Shown here piece by piece: positions 8,878 through 16,488 of a stretch of DNA of 61,366 nt. The notes beneath the pieces are model-generated. The model saw only the letters and a list, made by a program, of their open reading frames with translations, was not told the origin of the DNA and did not search any database. The position numbers and the translations under genes were made by a program. Each line of letters starts with the position of its first letter. Positions within the stretch are counted from its first letter, which is position 1. The stretch is from Luteococcus sanguinis (lineage in GTDB: Bacteria > Actinomycetota > Actinomycetes > Propionibacteriales > Propionibacteriaceae). Location of the stretch: positions 1 to 61,366 of the forward strand of contig NZ_BAAAKI010000008.1 in assembly GCF_039527675.1 (NCBI RefSeq), in the 5' to 3' direction.

Positions 8878-9774
8878 ATGTCGAGCGCCATCCACACCAC
8901 ACATGACTCCACGTGGGCTTGGCTGCGTCCCTTCCTGCTGTCGGCCGCGGCCGGTTTCGGGATCGTCGCGCTGTGGTGGTTCTTCGTGGGCACCCGCTCC
9001 GGCCAGGTGATGGACGCCGCGGCCCTCGAGGGCGGGCGAATCGGTTCCCACTACGTCATTCGGCTGAACTACTGGCTGCTGAACAAGGTCTCCGTGCCGG
9101 CCATCGCGCTGGCCATGGTCGTCGTCGCGGCCACTGCATTGTTGCGGCGTCGTTGGCTGCTCGCCCTGGAGGCAGCCGTGGTCATCGCCGGGGCGAACTT
9201 CTCCACGCAGGTGCTCAAGTACTCGATCTTCACCCGGTCCGACCTGATGGGGTCGACGACCTCGATGGCGAACGTGAACTCGCTGCCCAGCGGGCACACG
9301 ACCGCCGCCGCCTCGGCGTGCGTCGCGGCCGTCCTGGTCGCACCCCCGGCGCTGCGCGTGCTGGCCGCCTGTCTCGGGGCCCTCGGCATGGTGGCCTTCG
9401 GCTGGTCGACCGTCGCGTCCAGCTGGCACCGTCCCTCGGACGTCGTCGCGGCCCTGCTGGTCTGCTTCTGCTGGGCGTTGATGGCGCTCGCGATCGAGGC
9501 CTTGCGTTACCGGCTGCTCGGACGGACGTCCGCCGAACGCACCGTGAGCGCACCCCCATCGCGCTTCTGGCCGGGGCTGCTGTTCACCGGCGGGCTGGTG
9601 GCATTGGCCCTCGCCTTCTGGGGCATCTGGTGGGCGCGCGACCTGGGCGAGTTCACCCGTGACACCACCTTCACCGCCTACGCGGCCAGCTCGCTGGGCA
9701 TCGTCGGCGTCGCCTGCGCGGGCATGGCCGTGCTGTTGCGCCTGGTGCAACGGCTGGACGCGCGCCGAGGCTGA
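8878..9774 (+). CDS. PAP2-family membrane phosphatase
   Basis: A membrane-bound phosphatidic-acid-phosphatase type 2 protein, about 298 aa with about six hydrophobic segments. Two catalytic motifs are clear: SLPSGHTT (motif 2, catalytic His) and SSWHRPSDVV (motif 3, the nucleophile His in S-R/W-x-H-x-x-S-D). Motif 1 is represented by KYSIFTRSDL. The likely substrate is a lipid phosphate or undecaprenyl pyrophosphate. Two in-frame ATGs compete: 8869, only 3 nt after GGAG, and 8878, 12 nt after it; I chose the latter. It converges on the nitronate monooxygenase gene. Confidence 0.82.
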   Translation: MSSAIHTTHDSTWAWLRPFLLSAAAGFGIVALWWFFVGTRSGQVMDAAALEGGRIGSHYVIRLNYWLLNKVSVPAIALAMVVVAATALLRRRWLLALEAAVVIAGANFSTQVLKYSIFTRSDLMGSTTSMANVNSLPSGHTTAAASACVAAVLVAPPALRVLAACLGALGMVAFGWSTVASSWHRPSDVVAALLVCFCWALMALAIEALRYRLLGRTSAERTVSAPPSRFWPGLLFTGGLVALALAFWGIWWARDLGEFTRDTTFTAYAASSLGIVGVACAGMAVLLRLVQRLDARRG

Positions 9775-9795
9775 CCATCTTCGCAGGCTTGGGTC

Positions 9796-10788
9796 TCAGC
9801 CCTGGCTGAGGTGGGCGACCACCCCGGCCGCCGGGATCTCCTGCGCCTGCAGCCATCCCAGCCCCGCCCAGCCGGAGATTTCGTCCGTGCGACCGCAGCT
9901 GGTTGCCTCGGCACGCAGGGGCTTGGTGAGCTGGTCCACCTGCGGGAACACCGACGGCGCCTCGGCCGAGTACGCGTCGAGGAAGGCATTGCGCAGCCCG
10001 CGGGCAGGACGACCGCTGAAGGCCCTCGTCACGACCGTTTCGCGGCCGGTGCTCAGCAGTTCTCGGTAGGTGGCCGAAGTGCCGGCCTCCGGGCAGCGAA
10101 GGAAGGCGGTGCCGCACTGCACCGCCACCGCGCCGGCGTCGAGCATCCGCCTGACATCGCCCGGGCCGCCGACGCCGCCCGCCGCGACCATCGGCAGGCC
10201 CACCTCGCGCAGTTCGTCGAGCAGGGCCAGGGCGTCGCGGTGGTTGGGTTCCTTGCTGACCTCGTGGGTGGCCCGATGTCCGCCCGCATCGAAGCCCTGG
10301 ACGACGAGGAGGTCGGCACCCGCGGCGGCGGCCGCGCGGGCCTCGTCCAGGTCGGTGACGGTGACCAGGCAGGTGGTCCCGACGGAATGCAGGGCGGCGA
10401 TGTCGTCGTCCGACGGGCAGCCGAAGGTGAAGCTGACCATCGGCACCGGGTCGACCTGGGTGAGCACCGCGAGCTTGTCGTACCAGCCGTCGTCGTCGCT
10501 CCAGTTGACGCGCGAGTAGTCGGCGCCGATGCGCTCGGCGTAGGCCCGCACTGCCGCCTCATCGCGTCGCTGGGAGGGCTCGTGCGGCACGAAGAGGTTC
10601 ACCCCGAAGGGACGGTCGGTGAGCTCGCGGGTGGCTACCACTTCCCGCTCCATCGCCACGGCCGTCTTGTAGCCGGCCGCGAGAAATCCCGTGCCGCCAG
10701 CAGTGCAGACCGCGGCGACGAGTTCCGCGGTGGAGGGACCTCCGGCCATCGGCGCGGCGACGATCGGGCGATTCAGTTGGGGCCACAT
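9796..10788 (-). CDS. Nitronate monooxygenase (2-nitropropane dioxygenase family)
   Basis: An FMN-dependent TIM-barrel oxygenase that oxidises alkyl nitronates such as propionate 3-nitronate. Visible hallmarks are the N-terminal PIVAAPMAGGPSTAELV, GVNLFVPHEP, the central VVQGFDAGGHRA (active-site His region), and the phosphate-binding VAAGGVGGPGDVRRMLDAGA followed by VQCGTAFLRC. At about 330 aa it has the usual length. The ATG at 10788 gives the standard MWPQLNRPIV start with GGATGGAGG just upstream; the frame stays open another 55 codons but that part overlaps the leader region. It is divergent from the cobG operon and its riboswitch. Confidence 0.88.
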   Translation of the reverse strand: MWPQLNRPIVAAPMAGGPSTAELVAAVCTAGGTGFLAAGYKTAVAMEREVVATRELTDRPFGVNLFVPHEPSQRRDEAAVRAYAERIGADYSRVNWSDDDGWYDKLAVLTQVDPVPMVSFTFGCPSDDDIAALHSVGTTCLVTVTDLDEARAAAAAGADLLVVQGFDAGGHRATHEVSKEPNHRDALALLDELREVGLPMVAAGGVGGPGDVRRMLDAGAVAVQCGTAFLRCPEAGTSATYRELLSTGRETVVTRAFSGRPARGLRNAFLDAYSAEAPSVFPQVDQLTKPLRAEATSCGRTDEISGWAGLGWLQAQEIPAAGVVAHLSQG

Positions 10789-10894
10789 GCCTCCATCCCA
10801 ACACGCGGCGAGCCAAGATGTGCGCCGAGCTTGCCCCGATCGACCTCCTGGCGGGCCTTCTGCGCAAAAACCGGCACACCTGGGGGTATCTGGT

Positions 10895-11060
10895 CGAGCA
10901 TCGGGGTGCGTGTGGGAGACTGACCGCGTCCCCAGCGGAGGAACCCGGTGCAAACCCGGGACGGTCCCGCCACTGTGAGCGCCGAGGTGCGTGAGTCAGG
11001 AACTCCAGGGGCGATTCCACCCGCGGGCGAGAGACCCGACGGCGCGGTCGCGTGAGCCCT
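10895..11060 (+). promoter_or_regulatory. Cobalamin riboswitch upstream of cobG
   Basis: The AdoCbl-responsive B12 element is recognisable: GGAACCCGGTGCAAACCCGG, then the invariant CGGTCCCGCCACTGTGA core at about 10961-10978, and GAGTCAGGAACTC downstream at 10993-11005. It lies between a possible TATCTG -10 box near 10887 and the cobG start at 11107. Binding of adenosylcobalamin should shut off cobG-cobH-cobIJ-cobM. Confidence 0.92.
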
Positions 11061-11106
11061 GCCGTCGTCCCCCGTGGACCGCAAGCGACCTCACGCTGGA
11101 GCATCG

Positions 11107-12027
11107 ATGAAGCGCACCAGACCCGACCGCTGCCCGGGAGTGACCCGCCCCTGGCCCGCCGAAGACGGACTGCTGGTCCGGATCCGGCTGGTCGGTGGCG
11201 CCACCACGCGGGACCAGTTGCTGGCGCTGGCCGAGGTGGCCGAGCGTTTCGGCGACGGACGGGTGCACGTCACCAACCGCGCCAACCTCCAGGTTCGGGC
11301 CTTCCCGGCCGACGGTGACAAGCTCACGGACGATGCCCTCGCGGCTCTGGCCTCCACCGGTCTGGTCGGCTCGCTGTCCCATGACCTGGTGCGCAACATC
11401 ATGGTCTCCCCCGGGACGCTTCCCGAACCCCGAACGCTTCCCGCGCCTGCCGAGGGGGCTCCGCGGCCAGCCACCACCACGCACCTCGCCGTCACTCGTG
11501 CCGACCTTCGCCCGGTCGCCACCCGAATGGACGAGCTCATCACCTCCAGCCCCGCCATGGCCCAGCTGCCCGGCAAGTTCCTGTTCTGTCTCGATGACGG
11601 ACGCGGTGACCTGGTCGACCACTGGACCGACCTGGGCCTGGTCGCCCTCGACGCCGACCGCGGCCAACTGCGGATCGGCTCCGGCTGGGGCGAGGTCGTC
11701 CCGCTCACCGAGGCGGCCGACCACCTGGCCCGGCTCGCGCACGAATTCGTCACCGCGCGCGGCACCTCGGCGTCCGCCGCCTGGCACGTCGACGAGCTGG
11801 ACCGACCCTTCGTCCCCACGACCACACCGCACGCGGACCTGCCCGCTCCACAGGGTCCGCTCCCCTACGGCGAGACCCCTGCGGGCGTCCACCACCACGT
11901 CCCGGAACAGGGCCTGGACCACGCGGGCATCGAGGCCCTCTGCGGCGAGGCGACCAATGTCGTCGTCACCCCTTGGCAGGGCATCCTGCTGCCGACCAAC
12001 CAGCCGAGCCTGGCGGGTCTTCGATGA
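11107..12027 (+). CDS. cobG: Precorrin-3B synthase CobG, apparently C-terminally truncated
   Basis: CobG performs the O2-dependent ring-contraction step that makes precorrin-3B, using a mononuclear iron and a 4Fe-4S cluster. The sulfite/nitrite-reductase-like repeats are visible: CPGVTRPWPAEDGLLVRIR, RVHVTNRANLQVRA, GKFLFCLDDGRGD and VVVTPWQGILLP. At 306 aa it is short of the 360-400 aa norm. It ends right after the PWxGxxLP strand, exactly where CobG proteins carry their C-terminal cysteine-containing segment; only three cysteines remain and they do not form a cluster motif. ATG at 11107 follows a GGAG. The stop overlaps the cobH start by 4 nt. It may be inactive, or the cluster may be supplied differently. 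Confidence 0.82.
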   Translation: MKRTRPDRCPGVTRPWPAEDGLLVRIRLVGGATTRDQLLALAEVAERFGDGRVHVTNRANLQVRAFPADGDKLTDDALAALASTGLVGSLSHDLVRNIMVSPGTLPEPRTLPAPAEGAPRPATTTHLAVTRADLRPVATRMDELITSSPAMAQLPGKFLFCLDDGRGDLVDHWTDLGLVALDADRGQLRIGSGWGEVVPLTEAADHLARLAHEFVTARGTSASAAWHVDELDRPFVPTTTPHADLPAPQGPLPYGETPAGVHHHVPEQGLDHAGIEALCGEATNVVVTPWQGILLPTNQPSLAGLR

Positions 12028-12689
12028 GCGAGCCCACGCGTCCGCCCCGCGCCTATGACTACATCGACCGCGGGGCCGCAATCTACGTCGACTCCTTCGC
12101 GACCATCCGGGCCGAGGCCGACCTCAGCCGGATCCCTGCCGAAGCAGAGAAACTGGCCGTCCGAATGATCCACGGCTCCGGTCAGGTCGACCTCGCGGAC
12201 GACATGGTCGTCCACCCGGACCTCGTGCGCTCGGCACGTACGGCGCTGGAAGGCGGTGCCCCGATCCTGTGCGACGCCACCATGGTCGCCACCGGGGTGA
12301 CGCGCAGCCGGTTGCCGCGCGACAACGAGGTGCTCTGCCTGCTCAACGACCCGCGCGTCCCCGGGCTGGCCACCGAATGGGCCACCACCCGGACCGCCGC
12401 CGCCGTCTCCCTGTGGGCGTCCCGGCTGGCGGGCGCGGTGGTCGCGATCGGCAATGCGCCGACCGCGCTCTTCCACCTGATGGAGATGCTGATCGCCGGA
12501 GCCCCCCGTCCGGCCGCGATCGTCGGCTGCCCGGTCGGCTTCATCGGCGCCGCCGAGTCGAAGCAGGCACTGGTCGACCTCTCGCGCGACCATGGCATCG
12601 ACATCCCCTTCGTGACCGTGACGGGCCGCCGCGGCGGCTCGGCGATGACGTCGTCGGCGCTCAACGCGCTGGCCCAGGAACAGGAGTGA
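12024..12689 (+). CDS. cobH: Precorrin-8X methylmutase
   Basis: CobH moves the C-11 methyl group to C-12, turning precorrin-8X into hydrogenobyrinate. The catalytic histidine lies in VRMIHGSGQVD (H50), followed by the family motifs GAPILCDATMVATGVTR, NAPTALFHLMEM and PVGFIGAAESKQAL. The 221-aa length is normal. It is translationally coupled: ATGA overlap with cobG upstream, and the stop touches the cobIJ start region. Confidence 0.95.
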   Translation: MSEPTRPPRAYDYIDRGAAIYVDSFATIRAEADLSRIPAEAEKLAVRMIHGSGQVDLADDMVVHPDLVRSARTALEGGAPILCDATMVATGVTRSRLPRDNEVLCLLNDPRVPGLATEWATTRTAAAVSLWASRLAGAVVAIGNAPTALFHLMEMLIAGAPRPAAIVGCPVGFIGAAESKQALVDLSRDHGIDIPFVTVTGRRGGSAMTSSALNALAQEQE

Positions 12690-12691
12690 GC

Positions 12692-14236
12692 GTGGCGGGA
12701 CGGCTGTACGGCGTCGGGGTGGGCCCTGGCGACCCCGACCTGATGACGGTGAAGGCGGCGCGGTTGGTGTCGGGGGCTGCGGTGGTGGCCTACCACTGTG
12801 CTCCTGGACGTCCGTCCAATGCGCGATCGGTGGTGGCCTCGATGCTGCCCACCGGCGTGGTCGAGGAACGTCTCGAGTACCCCGTGACAACGGGATCGGT
12901 TGACCACCCGGACGGCTACGAGAGCGCGCTCGGGGACTTCTACCAGTCGGCTGCGGAGCGTCTGGCGGCCCACCTGGCGGCCGGCCGGGACGTCGTCCTG
13001 CTCGCCGAAGGTGACCCGCTGTTGTACTCATCCTTCATGTACCTGCATGACCGGCTGAGCGGACGCTTCGAGGTCGAGGTGGTGCCGGGCGTGCCTGCCT
13101 TCGCGGCAGCGACGGCGACCACGGCCACCGCCCTGGTGCGCCAGGAGGACGTGCTGACGGTGCTCCCCGGCACCCTGCCCGAGCCAGAGCTGGCACGACG
13201 TCTGGCCGACACCGACGGCGCGGTGATCATGAAGCTGGGCAGAACCTTCCCGGCGGTCCGCCGGGCCCTGGCCGCCGCCGGGCGTCTGGACGGCGCGCTG
13301 TACGTCGAGCGCGCGTCGATGCCCTCCGAGCGCTGGCTGCCGGTGGCGGAGGTGGACGAGTCGTCGGTGCCGTACTTCTCACTGGTGGTGGTCCCGGGGG
13401 ACGCGCTCCACGGGCAGCGGTCCCGCATGGTCAGCTCCAAGAACCCCGAGCCTCTGGAAGGGTCCGAGCCTGCCGAGGCGACCCCCGCGGAACTGCTCGT
13501 CCTCGGTCTTGGGCCCGGGCCCGACCGCTGGACCACCCCGGAGGTCACCGACGCTCTGGCCACCGTTGGCCACGTGATGGGCTACGCGCCCTATGTGAAC
13601 CGGGTGCCCCAGCGCGCGGGACTGGTGCGGCACGCGTCCGGGAACACCGTCGAGGTCGACCGCGCCCGAGAGGCCCTCGAGCTGGCACTGGCCGGCGAGA
13701 GGGTCGCGGTCGTGTCGGGCGGCGATGCGGGGGTCTTCGGGATGGCGTCAGCTGTCTTCGAGGCCGCGCAGGACGAGCGGTTCGCAGGCGTCCCGATCAG
13801 GGTGCTGCCGGGGGTGAGCGCGGTGCAGGCCGTCGCCGCCCGAGCAGGCGCCCCGGTGGGCGCCGACTTCGCCGTCGTCTCGCTGTCCGACCGGTTGAAG
13901 CCGTGGGAGGTGGTCGAGAACCGGCTGCGTCACGTCGCGCAGGCCGACCTGGTGCTCGCCATCTACAACCCCGCATCGCGCACGCGCACCGAGCAGATCG
14001 CTCGCGCCCGCGAGGTGCTGATGGAGCACAAGGACGCCGGGACGATCGTGATCGTCGGACGCAATGTCGGACGCGAGGGGGAACGGCTGGAGGTCATCAC
14101 GCTGGGCGAGCTGGACCCGACGACCATCGACATGTCCTGCCTTGTCATCGTGGGTTGCACGGGAACCAGGGTCGACAATCACGGCGTCTGGAGCCCTCGT
14201 TTCGTCACGCCCGAGCCTGTCGAGGGGGATCGATGA
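12692..14236 (+). CDS. cobIJ: CobI-CobJ fusion: precorrin-2 C20- and precorrin-3B C17-methyltransferase
   Basis: Two SAM-dependent corrin methyltransferases in one 514-aa chain, a fusion also known from mycobacteria. The N-terminal CobI half opens with LYGVGVGPGDPDLMTVKAA and has VLLAEGDPLLYSS and VVPGVPAF. The CobJ half starts near residue 265 with LLVLGLGPGPDRWTTPEV and includes VVSGGDAGVFGMAS and AIYNPASRTR, the C17-methyltransferase signature. The linker contains the repeat-derived stretch NPEPLEGSEPAE, and the C-terminus ends PEPVEGDR from another copy. Two GTG starts compete, 12686 and 12692; the latter has GGAG at 5 nt. The stop overlaps cobM. Confidence 0.95.
   Translation: MAGRLYGVGVGPGDPDLMTVKAARLVSGAAVVAYHCAPGRPSNARSVVASMLPTGVVEERLEYPVTTGSVDHPDGYESALGDFYQSAAERLAAHLAAGRDVVLLAEGDPLLYSSFMYLHDRLSGRFEVEVVPGVPAFAAATATTATALVRQEDVLTVLPGTLPEPELARRLADTDGAVIMKLGRTFPAVRRALAAAGRLDGALYVERASMPSERWLPVAEVDESSVPYFSLVVVPGDALHGQRSRMVSSKNPEPLEGSEPAEATPAELLVLGLGPGPDRWTTPEVTDALATVGHVMGYAPYVNRVPQRAGLVRHASGNTVEVDRAREALELALAGERVAVVSGGDAGVFGMASAVFEAAQDERFAGVPIRVLPGVSAVQAVAARAGAPVGADFAVVSLSDRLKPWEVVENRLRHVAQADLVLAIYNPASRTRTEQIARAREVLMEHKDAGTIVIVGRNVGREGERLEVITLGELDPTTIDMSCLVIVGCTGTRVDNHGVWSPRFVTPEPVEGDR
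13444..13465 (+). repeat. PEPVEG-type dispersed repeat copy in the CobI-CobJ linker
   Basis: CCCCGAGCCTCTGGAAGGGT is a degenerate copy of CCCGAGCCTGTCGAGGGG, read in frame as PEPLEG between the two methyltransferase domains. A second half-copy (GAGCCTGCCGAGG) follows directly. Confidence 0.55.
14210..14228 (+). repeat. PEPVEG-type repeat copy at the cobIJ 3' end
   Basis: CCCGAGCCTGTCGAGGGGG encodes the last residues PEPVEG and at the same time provides the G-rich ribosome binding site for cobM, whose ATG is 5 nt downstream. Confidence 0.65.
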
Positions 14237-14979
14237 CCATCCATTTCGTCGGAGCCGGGCCCGGCGCGGCCGACCTGCTCACCGTCCGCGCCACCCGCCT
14301 GCTGGCCGCGGCGGACGTCGTCCTCTACCCCGGCACCTACCTCGACCCGGCGGTGCTGGAACATGTCAGCCCGGACGCCCGGTTGGTCGACACCCAGCAC
14401 CTGGACCTCGACCAGATCACCGCCGAGCTGGTGTCCGCCCACGCGCGTCACGAGTCGGTCGTCCGCCTGGCCTCGGGCGACCTGAGCGTCTATTCGGCTC
14501 TGTCGGAGCAGACTCGGCGCCTCGACGCGGCGGGAGTCGACTGGGATGTGACACCCGGTGTCCCCGCCTACGCGGCCGCCGCGGCGCTGGTGGGCAAGGA
14601 GCTGACGGTGCCGCTGGTGGCGCAGTCGGTGGTGCTCACCCGCGCGCAGGCGCGTTCGACGGCGATGCCGGACGGCGAGCAGCTGGCGGCCTTCGCGGCG
14701 ACCGGCGCGACCTTGGTGCTGCACCTGGGGATCACGCGGGTCGGGGAACTGATGGACGAGGTGCGCCCGCACGTGGGCGGTGACTGCCCCGTGGTGGTCG
14801 TCCACCGAGCGAGCCAGCCGGACGAGCTGGTGCTGCGTGGGAGCGTTGATTCAATTGCTGACAAGGTGAAGGAGGCCGCCCTGAAGCAGGCGGCCGTGAT
14901 CCTGGTAGGCCGCTCCCTCGCCCCGACGAACCCCGGCGAGAGCCACCTCTACGACAGCTGCCGGGCTCGCCACACCTGA
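14233..14979 (+). CDS. cobM: Precorrin-4 C11-methyltransferase
   Basis: CobM/CbiF methylates C-11 of precorrin-4 with SAM. The protein opens with HFVGAGPGAADLLTVRATRLL, the family's SAM-site signature, and has RLASGDLSVYSAL, VTPGVPAYAAAAALVGKELTVP and VVVHRASQPDE in the right order. Length 248 aa is typical. The ATG overlaps the cobIJ stop, so it is the last gene of the riboswitch-controlled cobG-cobM unit. It converges on cobL, whose stop lies 18 nt away. Confidence 0.95.
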   Translation: MTIHFVGAGPGAADLLTVRATRLLAAADVVLYPGTYLDPAVLEHVSPDARLVDTQHLDLDQITAELVSAHARHESVVRLASGDLSVYSALSEQTRRLDAAGVDWDVTPGVPAYAAAAALVGKELTVPLVAQSVVLTRAQARSTAMPDGEQLAAFAATGATLVLHLGITRVGELMDEVRPHVGGDCPVVVVHRASQPDELVLRGSVDSIADKVKEAALKQAAVILVGRSLAPTNPGESHLYDSCRARHT

Positions 14980-14996
14980 GGGCCTGTCAGCAGGCG

Positions 14997-16235
14997 TCAG
15001 CGGGCTGAACCTGCTTCACCCCCCAGCTCCACTGACCACTGGGTGACGGTGCGAGCAGGCGTCCATCCCGTGAAGCGGCCGACCGGCGCGGACTTCTCGA
15101 CCGCGATCCGGGTCAGCTCACCACCGTGCTCGGCGTAGGCCGAGGCCAGCGCCTGCTCCGACTCCAGGGTCACCGCGTGGGCCACCAGACGTCCGCCCGG
15201 CGCCAACGCGGCCAGGCACTGGTCCAGCAGACCCGGCGTCGCCGTCCCGCCTCCGATGAAGATCGCGTCCGGGGCATCCAGTCCGGCCAATGCCTCAGGC
15301 ACCCGACCATGCACCACCCGAACCCCCGGAACCCCCAGCCGCGCCGCATTTCGTTCGATCCGGGCGGCGCGTTCCACGTCCCCCTCGATCGCCGTGGTTC
15401 GGCAGGTCGGGTGCGCCCGGGCCCATTCGATGCCGATGGAACCAGCACCAGCCCCGACATCCCACAGGTGCTCCCCGGGGACCGGCGCCAGACGCGCCAG
15501 CGCGGAGGCTCGCAGGTCCCTCTTGGTCAGCTGGCCATCGTTCTCGAAGGCATCATCGGGCAGCCCCGGAACCCAGCCCAGCCGACGTGGCCCGACCAGG
15601 TCCAGCGCGATCACGCCCAACCTCGGACCCTCGCCCACAAACTCGTCCGCCCGCACCACGCGATGGGTCTGCGCCTGCGAACCAAGGTCCCCGAGCAGGT
15701 GCATCACCGACGCGCCGAAACCCTGTTCACACAAGAGTCCAGCCACCAAACCGGCCGTGGACTCGTCCGAACCCAGCACCAGCACCCGATGCCCCGGCGC
15801 CAGCTCGCGCGCCACCAGCGACACCGGACGCCCCACCACCGAGACCACCGCGCACGACTCCGCCGGCCAGCACAGTTCGGCCCGGGCGAGCGCGACCGAT
15901 GAGACCGCGGGGACGACCCGCACCCGGTCGGCTCCCAAGGCATCCACCAGGGTCGTCCCGATGCCCGAGACCAATGGATCACCCGAAGCCAGCGCCACGA
16001 CCTCCGAGCCAACCAGCCCGGCCAACATCTCGTCCAGACCGGCCTTCAAGGGCCGTGGCCACTCCAGCCGCCGCTGCCCACCCACCTCGGGCACCCCCAC
16101 CTCAGGCACCAGGGCCAACTGCCGCGGCGCGCCGACGAGCACGCCGGCCCCGGTCACCAGTTGCTGGGAGCGCAGGCCGAGCCCGTCCCATCCGTCCGCG
16201 CCGATGCCGACGACGGTAACCCTGCATGCGTCCAT
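14997..16235 (-). CDS. cobL: Precorrin-6Y C5,15-methyltransferase (decarboxylating), CbiE-CbiT fusion
   Basis: CobL methylates C-5 and C-15 of precorrin-6Y and decarboxylates the C-12 acetate. The N-terminal CbiE domain (about 1-205) starts VTVVGIGADGWDGLG and has VALASGDPLVSGIG. The CbiT domain follows with LTKRDLRASALARLAPVPG and the SAM loop LWDVGAGAGSIGIEWAR. At 412 aa it is a normal fused CobL. It is transcribed away from the chelatase riboswitch and has no B12 element itself. A TAGGTT box at 16242-16247 sits 6 nt before the ATG, so the mRNA is probably leaderless and expressed independently of cobalamin. Confidence 0.95.
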   Translation of the reverse strand: MDACRVTVVGIGADGWDGLGLRSQQLVTGAGVLVGAPRQLALVPEVGVPEVGGQRRLEWPRPLKAGLDEMLAGLVGSEVVALASGDPLVSGIGTTLVDALGADRVRVVPAVSSVALARAELCWPAESCAVVSVVGRPVSLVARELAPGHRVLVLGSDESTAGLVAGLLCEQGFGASVMHLLGDLGSQAQTHRVVRADEFVGEGPRLGVIALDLVGPRRLGWVPGLPDDAFENDGQLTKRDLRASALARLAPVPGEHLWDVGAGAGSIGIEWARAHPTCRTTAIEGDVERAARIERNAARLGVPGVRVVHGRVPEALAGLDAPDAIFIGGGTATPGLLDQCLAALAPGGRLVAHAVTLESEQALASAYAEHGGELTRIAVEKSAPVGRFTGWTPARTVTQWSVELGGEAGSAR

Positions 16236-16241
16236 GGCCAG

Positions 16242-16247
16242 AACCTA
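16242..16247 (-). promoter_or_regulatory. -10 box of a leaderless cobL promoter
   Basis: TAGGTT on the minus strand lies 6 nt upstream of the cobL ATG, the distance expected if transcription starts at or next to the start codon. No ribosome binding site fits in the gap. Confidence 0.5.
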
Positions 16248-16274
16248 CCGTGGGCCGCTTTCGCTAGGGTGGGC

Positions 16275-16465
16275 AGTACTTGGCACGAGGTGCCCCACGA
16301 GCCAGCGCGGTCGGAAACGGCGGTGCCGGGCGGTGGGGAGAATCTGGGAAGCCGGTGGGAATCCGGCACAGGCCCGCTGCGGTGACCCCGGCCCTGCAAC
16401 GCAGGGATCGGGGCGAGTCCGAAGACCGGCCTCGCGCCTGACCGGGCGGCAACGCGCCGCTCCGG
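16275..16465 (+). promoter_or_regulatory. Cobalamin riboswitch upstream of the chelatase gene
   Basis: GGGAAGCCGGTGGGAATCCG followed by GGCCCGCTGCGGTGACC matches the B12 core, although the usual GCCACTGT is here GCTGCGGT. GAGTCCGAAGACC at 16415-16427 is the downstream conserved segment. A TAGGGT -10 box lies at 16265-16270. It should control the AAA/VWA chelatase gene and cobB. Confidence 0.88.
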
Positions 16466-16488
16466 ACGGACCTGAGCGGGAGCCTCAC

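Noticed and set aside
6301..9750. An 1149-codon minus-strand frame over the hydrolase, permease and phosphatase genes
   Set aside because: His/Arg/Gly/Asp-rich composition without motifs, opposite three recognisable genes.
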